Notes under the pieces: generated by a model
What the model was told of the DNA's origin: nothing
Database searches by the model: none
Seen by the model: only the letters and a program-made list of their open reading frames with translations
Program-made: the position numbers and the translations under genes
In this document: in pieces, positions 58,673-64,000 of the stretch
Layout of the letters: the number at the start of each line of letters is the position of its first letter
Numbering within the stretch: the stretch's first letter is position 1
Assembly (NCBI GenBank): GCA_032059445.1
Contig: DAMCAP010000002.1
Location: 62,001-126,000 of the forward strand
Reading direction: 5' to 3'
Length of the DNA stretch: 64,000 nt
Source: DAMCAP01 sp032059445
GTDB lineage: Bacteria > Bacillota > Clostridia > Oscillospirales > Ruminococcaceae

Positions 58673-60170
58673 TCCATTTTCCCCCCTTTACTTTATAACC
58701 CCGAAGTCCTTCACTATGGAGTGTATGGGTGTTTGAGAAAACGCCGTTTTCTTTTATGAGAATCTCAGCATCCTCCAAGATTTGTTTTATCTCGACATCC
58801 TTTATTCTGTTAAACCTATTCCGACAGTTTTGTAAGAATTCCCGCATTTCATTGTTTCGCACTAATAAATATCCCCCTGATTCCAATGCACCCTCAAGGA
58901 AAGGTGAAAATTCCTCCATAATATTTTCAACGGTTGGAATACGATAAACCAAACGCTTTGCTTGAAGCTGGTACGCAGACACCATCAACGTCTCCACTGC
59001 CCCTCTGTCAAAATTGAGAGCTAACGCTTCAGACGCCAGTTTAGCAGTTAGGCTAATCAACGCCACGCTTTCCATACACCTGCTTTGAATACCATCTGTA
59101 TCAGGGTTCTCCGATCGAATGCGCTCAACCTCTATACCATAGAGCTCTGTTAGCTTACGATCATTAATCTCCAATATATATCGAGCAAAAACTGTGCCTA
59201 ATGTGCCATATTGTGACTTAATTTGGCTCTGAATCTCGTTGGCATGAGCTGCATTGTCAAATAATTGATCTCCTGTCACACTGATTTCTAAAAGCCTTGG
59301 TAAAACTCCATGATCTTGACAGGTATCCAGCAAACTACGCTCTGCGGTAATACCTATAGAGGTATTCCATAAACTTTGAGGCTGTAAGGTGTGTTTAGAG
59401 CTCAGCCTCTCAATACTGTAGCCATTATACAGCTCATAAATTGCGGATGAAAAGCTCTTGATTCGTGTTGCCAATTGAGTATCGTCAAAGATCATTGGAA
59501 ATCCATAAATATCATCCAAGGATTTAAGCAAAGCATTGAGCGTGCTTGCCCATGTTTTGCTTGCACGCTTATAATCCGGCTGGCAAAATAGGCTTTGTGC
59601 AACTTTGAGTGCAGTGGTCTTTCCGGTAGAACTTGTCCCAACCAAAGCTAGCAGGAAATTTTTACCCAACCTACCACACAATACTGCCGATAGTGCCCAT
59701 AAGATAACCAGTTGGCGTGTAGGCTTGTCTCCCATGTAGTCGGCTATTACTCCCACCGCCTCAGCTTGTGATCCTGCTATACTCGGCAACTCTGCAAAAT
59801 GATCCTGCATCAACGATTCGCCTTTTTTATTTAAGTACATACCACCAACATAATAGCTCCATGTATCGCCATCCTTTTGCAAACCCGGTGTCAACGCAGT
59901 ATACACCTCTTTAAGCTCTTTTGTTGTCAGTGCACTCTGGATGGCTAGTATTGCAGGCTGTGGCAGCTTAACATAAGATTTAAGCTGTTCTATCTCCTTA
60001 AATCCAACTGGATCTACCATCACATACTGGCTAATCATCGCATCTCCCTTGCAGATATGTAACCTATATTGGTATGTATTATCTGGATAGCATAGCTTTA
60101 CCGCTAAAATCCTATTTTCACCGTTAGAATAAACCTCTGTTAGTTCCTGCTTATACTCCCGCATTTTCAT
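58665..60170 (-). CDS. DUF927-like AAA+ ATPase, probable replication protein
   Basis: This 501-residue protein resembles the DUF927 primase-helicase partner found on phages and integrative plasmids. P-loop FLLALVGTSSTGKTTALKVA (Walker A, about residues 184-203 in this start) is followed by FPMIFDDTQLATR (Walker B). The C-terminal part is helical with a winged-helix-like end. I start at ATG 60168-60170 with AGAGGA upstream. A frame beginning 99 nt earlier would include a terminator hairpin and lacks a ribosome-binding site. Confidence 0.7.
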   Translation of the reverse strand: MKMREYKQELTEVYSNGENRILAVKLCYPDNTYQYRLHICKGDAMISQYVMVDPVGFKEIEQLKSYVKLPQPAILAIQSALTTKELKEVYTALTPGLQKDGDTWSYYVGGMYLNKKGESLMQDHFAELPSIAGSQAEAVGVIADYMGDKPTRQLVILWALSAVLCGRLGKNFLLALVGTSSTGKTTALKVAQSLFCQPDYKRASKTWASTLNALLKSLDDIYGFPMIFDDTQLATRIKSFSSAIYELYNGYSIERLSSKHTLQPQSLWNTSIGITAERSLLDTCQDHGVLPRLLEISVTGDQLFDNAAHANEIQSQIKSQYGTLGTVFARYILEINDRKLTELYGIEVERIRSENPDTDGIQSRCMESVALISLTAKLASEALALNFDRGAVETLMVSAYQLQAKRLVYRIPTVENIMEEFSPFLEGALESGGYLLVRNNEMREFLQNCRNRFNRIKDVEIKQILEDAEILIKENGVFSNTHTLHSEGLRGYKVKGGKWIA

Positions 60171-60248
60171 GTCTAAGTCCTCTTTAATATTGTATTTACT
60201 ACAAAGCGTCTCGAGCCACTTATTAAGTATGTCTTTATCATAGCATAT

Positions 60249-60288
60249 AAAAAACAAGCATTTAAGCAAAGCCTAAATGCTTGTTTTT
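60249..60288 (-). terminator. terminator hairpin between the 60.4-kb gene and the ATPase gene
   Basis: AAACAAGCATTTA pairs with TAAATGCTTGTTT with a short interrupted top. T tracts flank both sides, so it may act in both directions. Confidence 0.75.
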
Positions 60289-60388
60289 GATGTTTTTTTA
60301 CATCATTGTGCTTATAATTCTATACATTAATAAGCATGTAACCAATACATGCTGCTTTAATTTACTGAATTTTTTTTTAAAAAAAGCA

Positions 60389-61024
60389 TTATTTGAAATT
60401 GCGCAGTATTATTGTTGCTTGTACTTCTGATAAATGTTTTTTTATGCACAATTCGTATTCTTTAAGTTGATCTAAACCCATTGAAAATAGCCCACTTCTC
60501 GTAAACTCTCCAACAAGTTTTTCTATCTTGTTCATTTTACTTTCTATTGTATCATTATCAACTTTATTGCCTGTTTTTATAAATTCAGAAATTATCTTAA
60601 ATGATTGCGTTTGATTATCTTTATTTTTATGACATAGATGTAGCAGAGCGACCTCGATTTTATTTTTAGCATCTTCCTGTTCTAGTGATTTTTCTTTCTT
60701 TCTATCTTTTTCTCTCAACTGTATGTAATATTCCCAATCTTTAACTAAGAGCCCCTCTACTTTTAAAGCCCTCGTACCTAAAAAATAGTCTAGGTGCAAG
60801 CCTGTTAACTGAGGTAGTTCCTTAACCTTGTCTTGTAGATCAAATTCGTCTAATCTAAGTATCCTATCATAAAGCGTACGGTTTCCTTTCTTTTTATCCT
60901 TATCAGGGAAAAAGGTTAAATATAAATCATTAACATTTTTATCATATCTAAGCCAAATCCATTTAATAATATAATAATTTATGAATCTATTCGTCAGATG
61001 CTCTGCCAATATAATTTTATCCAT
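60389..61024 (-). CDS. uncharacterised element-borne protein
   Basis: This 211-residue, lysine-rich helical protein starts MDKIILAEHLTNRFINYYII. It has a coiled-coil-prone middle (KDRKKEKSLEQEDAKNKIE, about residues 108-126) and no membrane segment. A TAAGGAGAC site precedes the ATG. No domain was recognised. Its position next to a terminator and a long noncoding stretch suggests a regulatory or replication role, which is speculative. Confidence 0.6.
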   Translation of the reverse strand: MDKIILAEHLTNRFINYYIIKWIWLRYDKNVNDLYLTFFPDKDKKKGNRTLYDRILRLDEFDLQDKVKELPQLTGLHLDYFLGTRALKVEGLLVKDWEYYIQLREKDRKKEKSLEQEDAKNKIEVALLHLCHKNKDNQTQSFKIISEFIKTGNKVDNDTIESKMNKIEKLVGEFTRSGLFSMGLDQLKEYELCIKKHLSEVQATIILRNFK

Positions 61025-61838
61025 CGTAAGTCTCCTTATGTTTAATCGTCTTTATTATAACATACCAAGTCGATTTTTCTACAGCAAACACAATTTTCGT
61101 GTACACATTTTAATTACTCATAGATTTTAAATTATGCATACAGCCATTGCCTTTTAAAATTTCCAAAATCTTAGCAAAGTGAATAAACCGTGAAAATCAA
61201 CTAGTCTATTACAAGCAGCACGATTGTGTTTTTTTTTCAATTTCCTTGATACTTGTATTTTTCAAAATATAATTTTAAAGCCCCTAACCCCCCCATTTCA
61301 CTTGAAATTTCTCGAAAACCTTCCGCATTGATAACTTTTTAGGTCAACTGGTTAATATTCTCAAATAATATCCGATTCTACTGGTTTCATAATTTGTTAG
61401 CAATTATTCACCTCGATTTCCCATATTAATCTTCCATATCCTATTAACCCCTTGGAACCCCATTAAACCAGCCCCAATCCCTAGAACCTTATTTACTTAA
61501 TCAACCTTCAAAATTGCTAGAAACCCCCTCTGGGTTTGTTGTGGTCTAGTTCCACCCTTTCGATATATATAAACCTGAAAATATCCTTTTCGCCTTTAAC
61601 GAACCATCCTAATCTGCCGCCACATTGCCGGATTGATCATATTCTACCATTCTGACACGAGCTAGATTAATTCACCCATAAAGTAAGAGTATTTTTTCCT
61701 CTCAACTAGTCTCAAAAAAGCATTAAAAACTATCTAATAAACTACAAAGTACCAGAGCTAAGAGATATACCTACTCACTTAACTAGCCTATAAAAGGCAT
61801 ACAAAATACCTGCTACCTACAAACCTAAATGTACACAG
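61025..61838. other. 814-bp noncoding region with short repeats
   Basis: No supported gene on either strand. The motif CAACTAGTCT occurs at 61198-61207 and 61703-61712, and TAACTAGCCT at 61780-61789. Clusters of C-rich runs (CCCCTAACCCCCCC near 61280, then CCCC at several places to 61500) are unusual here. A replication origin, a cis-acting site or an RNA are all possible; I cannot choose. Confidence 0.45.
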
Positions 61839-61870
61839 AAAAAAAGCGAGCCTATTACAGCTCGCTTTCT
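61839..61870 (-). terminator. terminator of the small-gene cluster
   Basis: AAAGCGAGC pairs with GCTCGCTTT around a loop, followed by TTTTCTG on the minus strand. Confidence 0.85.
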
Positions 61871-61888
61871 TACTCATATATATGTAAA

Positions 61889-62074
61889 TTAACTATTAAG
61901 TGATTTTAAGTACTTTTCATAAGCACTAATTATATCACTGAGAAGCTGATTGTTATCCTGCATATCAGCGTATCTCTCCAAACAAAATTGACCAATTAAA
62001 GAACCATTACCAAAGTAAAGATATATAAAATTACCTTGATGTAGGGCTCTGATAAGCTTATTATTTCGTGCCAT
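61889..62074 (-). CDS. small uncharacterised protein
   Basis: This 61-residue protein starts MARNNKLIRALHQGNFIYL, with a perfect AGGAGGAGA site ahead of the ATG. It ends with a helical LLSDIISAYEKYLKSLN. Soluble, no domain recognised. Last gene of the element's small-gene cluster. Confidence 0.6.
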   Translation of the reverse strand: MARNNKLIRALHQGNFIYLYFGNGSLIGQFCLERYADMQDNNQLLSDIISAYEKYLKSLNS

Positions 62075-62086
62075 GGCGATCTCCTC

Positions 62087-62275
62087 CTAAAGCATTTCAA
62101 TGTCGTTGATTGTACGGATGGCATCCGCAGCAGCCAGGCACGCTTCTTCGGCAATCTTGCGATTTGTGTTCTGGCTTACCGCATCGTTTGCTACCATATT
62201 AATAGCAATTCTAAAGTCTCCTAGTATCTTTCCATGACTATCTTTCTCAGTATAATCGATGTGTAGTGTAGACAT
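62087..62275 (-). CDS. small uncharacterised protein
   Basis: This 62-residue protein (MSTLHIDYTEKDSHGKIL start) has a C-terminal helical part (KIAEEACLAAADAIRTIND). I start at ATG 62273-62275 after GGAGGATG; a longer frame exists but overlaps the previous gene. It is the middle gene of three with similar small size. Confidence 0.6.
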   Translation of the reverse strand: MSTLHIDYTEKDSHGKILGDFRIAINMVANDAVSQNTNRKIAEEACLAAADAIRTINDIEML

Positions 62276-62294
62276 CTTTTCATCCTCCAGCATT

Positions 62295-62498
62295 TTAATA
62301 TTCTCCATTGTTGTGATCCATGATCTCTTGAATGTACTCTAAATAAACACAGTACAGTCGATTGATTAACCGTGCATCTTGCTCTCTCGTGGCTCGCCAC
62401 GAGGTATTGACCTCCAGTACAAACTTATTGCACCAAGTATCGTAGATCTGCCTATTACCTGATACAATCATGATTTTTTCTGCTGGCTTTCTGTCCAT
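62295..62498 (-). CDS. small uncharacterised protein
   Basis: This 67-residue protein (MDRKPAEKIMIVSGNRQIY start) ends EYIQEIMDHNNGEY. GAGGTG lies before ATG 62496-62498. No domain was recognised. It probably shares a transcript with the two small genes to the left. Confidence 0.55.
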   Translation of the reverse strand: MDRKPAEKIMIVSGNRQIYDTWCNKFVLEVNTSWRATREQDARLINRLYCVYLEYIQEIMDHNNGEY

Positions 62499-62673
62499 AA
62501 CTATCACCTCATTTCATATATCTTATCTATCTATCAAATCCACGCTTCATACAACGCTATACATCGCTTAATTTCAAGCTGATAAAACAATAGGAATTCG
62601 CTACCATTATTACAGCATTGATCTTGAAATATCCATACTGCTTTGGTCTTTCACAGTTAAACTTATGACATAA
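62499..62673. other. promoter-sized gap, nothing called
   Basis: About 175 nt upstream of the small-gene cluster, ending at a terminator for the next cluster. It probably contains the promoter of the 61.9-62.5 kb genes, but no hexamer pair is clear. Confidence 0.3.
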
Positions 62674-62712
62674 TAAAAGAGCCTACCCCCTTAGAAAGGT
62701 CAGGCTCTTTTG
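62674..62712 (-). terminator. intrinsic terminator after the 43-residue membrane gene
   Basis: AAAAGAGCCT pairs perfectly with AGGCTCTTTT, then ATTATG on the minus strand. Confidence 0.85.
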
Positions 62713-62716
62713 ATGC

Positions 62717-62848
62717 TTACAGCTTCTTTAGCTCTTCTTTTAGTAGGTGATAGAAGTCCTTCATTAACCCCAGAAACTTATACAGTAAAACAATCAGCAC
62801 TATATACCCAGCTGTAGAGAAGCCTAGATAAAAGTAGAGGAAGTTCAT
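62717..62848 (-). CDS. 43-residue single-helix membrane protein
   Basis: This small protein (MNFLYFYLGFSTAGYIVLIV start, LLKEELKKL end) has one membrane helix at about residues 5-30 and a charged amphipathic tail. Its ATG overlaps the previous gene's stop as ATGA, indicating coupled translation, and a terminator lies right behind it. No family recognised; size and topology resemble small phage-associated membrane proteins. Confidence 0.65.
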   Translation of the reverse strand: MNFLYFYLGFSTAGYIVLIVLLYKFLGLMKDFYHLLKEELKKL

Positions 62849-63315
62849 TCTGCTGCCTCCACAATTTCCACTCCATCACAGACAACAACCTTCCCCTTAT
62901 GGTCAAGATATGCACCACCCTGTATTGCCCCTAGCTCCAGCAATGCCTTTAGTTTGGCTTCTGTTATTTCAGTCCTACCATATCTGCTATTAACTACCTC
63001 ATAAACAGTCCCTTGTGGCTCCTTACAGACCCTCACCACTACATAAAAGGCACTGGCCACGCAGTCTGTTTTATGTAAGGGGTTTAGGCTGCCTATGCCT
63101 GTCTTAACCATTATGTTGTTGGTTTTAAAACCCTCACTATCCAACACCAAATCACCATCTGCATTTAAGACAAAGCCTTTGACGGCAATACCCACACCAA
63201 TGCCGTCCTTGATCTGCTTCGACGTAAGACCTATAAACTCCTTAGTTTCTCCTACATAGATTTCATACCCCATTGTGCGCTTACCTAAGTCAACCCTGTT
63301 AACTAAATACTTCAT
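62845..63315 (-). CDS. uncharacterised element-borne protein
   Basis: This 156-residue protein starts MKYLVNRVDLGKRTMGYEIY, with alternating beta strands and a GTEITEAKLKALLELG-like helix (EITEAKLKALLELGAIQGG, about residues 117-135). It has no membrane segment and no recognised domain. I use ATG 63313-63315 with AAGGATGG upstream; a start 12 nt earlier is possible. It overlaps the following 43-residue gene by 4 nt. Confidence 0.6.
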   Translation of the reverse strand: MKYLVNRVDLGKRTMGYEIYVGETKEFIGLTSKQIKDGIGVGIAVKGFVLNADGDLVLDSEGFKTNNIMVKTGIGSLNPLHKTDCVASAFYVVVRVCKEPQGTVYEVVNSRYGRTEITEAKLKALLELGAIQGGAYLDHKGKVVVCDGVEIVEAAE

Positions 63316-63448
63316 CCTTGTTACCATCCTTTATATAGTATTACTTATTGCACCAATACTATAACGCTGGGGTTGTAACATGGCTATTGACGATATGTAA
63401 GGAGATTTTGCTGCAAAGATAGGGTAGATGTCGAAGCCATATAAGCAA

Positions 63449-63483
63449 TAAAAAAGAGTACAGCTGTTAAACTGTACTCTTTA
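63449..63483 (-). terminator. intrinsic terminator of the right-edge gene
   Basis: AAAGAGTACAG pairs with CTGTACTCTTT around a 7-9 nt loop, then TTTATTGC on the minus strand. Confidence 0.9.
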
Positions 63484-63514
63484 TGTAATCAAACCATCAA
63501 ATAAACTCTTGTGT

Positions 63515-64000
63515 TTAGTCCCACTTAACCTTTGTATGGTCACTCGTCCCAGAGCCGCCTGCTCCCTCGACTACTCCTGTGCCTTTGTTATTAGGATCAA
63601 ATGCTGGTATTACTCCACCCGATCCGCCTGTGATGCCATCTGCTGGCTTCTCTGTTTTGGGTGGTTGTACCTTCACATCCGGTGCAGTACTGCTGGAACC
63701 CTTGTTAGCTTGCGCCTTGTCATATTGTTTCTGTAAATCCTCTAGTTGTTGTGCGATCTCTTGCTTAGCTTTTTCATATTCTCTCTCTTGCTCCGGAGTT
63801 AAACTACCACCAGAACGACCAATGTATATACCAGCAGTTGAGTTGCTATTTGCATCGGTACCATTTTCAATTGGCGCTTCTGACTCTGCATGAGACGACG
63901 CTTCAGCCTGTTTCTCTTCTTCTTGTTGCTGAGCTAGAAGTGTTTGTTGTACCTTTTCTTTCTGATAGTTAGTATAGGCAGGTATGCCTATACTTATAAT
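63515..64000 (-). CDS. uncharacterised protein, 5' end outside window
   Basis: The last 161 codons are present and the frame is open to the right edge. The visible part has a Gln/Glu-rich helical segment (KVQQTLLAQQQEEEKQAEA), a Gly-Ser stretch, another helical run (LTPEQEREYEKAKQEIAQQL) and a low-complexity Pro/Gly/Ser tail ending HTKVKWD. It looks like a secreted or surface-exposed linker-rich protein, but the N-terminus that would show a signal peptide is missing. A terminator follows 32 nt after the stop. Confidence 0.7.
   Translation of the reverse strand: MISIGIPAYTNYQKEKVQQTLLAQQQEEEKQAEASSHAESEAPIENGTDANSNSTAGIYIGRSGGSLTPEQEREYEKAKQEIAQQLEDLQKQYDKAQANKGSSSTAPDVKVQPPKTEKPADGITGGSGGVIPAFDPNNKGTGVVEGAGGSGTSDHTKVKWD

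Larger units (their letters stand above)
55970..64000. mobile_element. integrative element, left end near tRNA-Thr, right end outside window
   Basis: From the integrase at 56.2 kb rightward all genes lie on the minus strand. They have a clearly lower GC content than the chromosome to the left. Content is integrase, excisionase-like protein, D12 methylase, DUF927-like ATPase and small unknown genes. No head or tail genes occur. The left boundary is set near the tRNA promoter; no direct repeat was identified, because the other end is missing. It could be a phage satellite, a defective prophage or an integrative plasmid. Confidence 0.7.

Noticed and set aside
60171..60269. Longer N-terminus for the DUF927-like ATPase
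   Set aside because: The extension crosses a strong terminator hairpin and has no ribosome-binding site.
61025..61838. CRISPR array
   Set aside because: The repeats are only about 10 nt, irregularly spaced, and no cas genes are present in the window.

Overview
This 64 kb window looks like the chromosome of a spore-forming, low-to-medium GC member of the Bacillota, most likely class Clostridia (an Oscillospirales-like lineage is my inference). The evidence is a tripartite gerA-type germinant receptor operon (50.8-54.8 kb), a CIRCE-controlled hrcA-grpE-dnaK-dnaJ operon, a T-box leader, zinc-type ribosomal protein L33, ddl-murI clustering and Clostridia-type regulators. Four runs of N (11091-11100, 18085-18175, 33050-33059, 38055-38082) each fall inside a gene (argS, a sugar oxidoreductase, rsgA, tcdA). 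This is therefore a scaffolded draft or metagenome assembly, and those genes are interrupted by the assembly, not by biology.

Layout. 0-1.5 kb: rpmG-secE-nusG-rplK on the minus strand. 1.6-3.2 kb: a Na+-pumping decarboxylase beta subunit with a 43-residue gamma-like partner, behind a promoter and a manganese-riboswitch-like leader ending in a terminator. 3.3-9.3 kb: an NCS2 nucleobase permease, a degenerate LytR-CpsA-Psr protein, a flavodoxin/MerR-TipAS pair with a textbook 19-bp-spacer MerR promoter, and an M28-type aminopeptidase. 9.7-14 kb: ddl-murI-DUF1934-argS. 14.3-18 kb: acetyltransferases, galE, two tandem small membrane/zinc-ribbon proteins and a short QueG-like Fe-S protein. 18-20.7 kb: a three-gene operon (wbpD, wbpE, wbpB homologues) for a diacetamido sugar acid nucleotide.

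21.0-30.4 kb: a compact phage head-and-lysis block (small and large terminase, portal, scaffold, capsid, head-completion and nozzle-like proteins, holin, M23 lysin) with no integrase, repressor, replication or tail-fibre genes nearby. 30.6-34 kb: two tandem YczE-family membrane proteins, an orphan tryptophan-type T-box facing a truncated glyoxalase-family pseudogene, and rsgA. 34-40.2 kb: a DUF3267 zincin, a GyrI-like protein, a class III aminotransferase, two candidate structured RNAs, DUF1292, tcdA, a flavin reductase and two DUF3841 paralogues. 40.3-45.9 kb: the heat-shock operon, apparently extended by fosX. 46-50.1 kb: hisS, aspS and mgsA. 50.7-54.8 kb: the ger operon.

55.8-56 kb holds tRNA-Tyr and tRNA-Thr with their own promoter. 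From about 56.2 kb to the window end lies an AT-richer integrative element: tyrosine integrase, excisionase-like protein, D12 adenine methylase, a DUF927-like ATPase, an 814-bp noncoding stretch, and a run of small unrecognised minus-strand genes ending in a cut-off coding region. The signals most worth following are the riboswitch-like leader on the decarboxylase, the orphan T-box/pseudogene junction, the minimal phage-head cluster, the strong-promoter ncRNA at 36.6-36.9 kb, and fosX at the end of the heat-shock operon.
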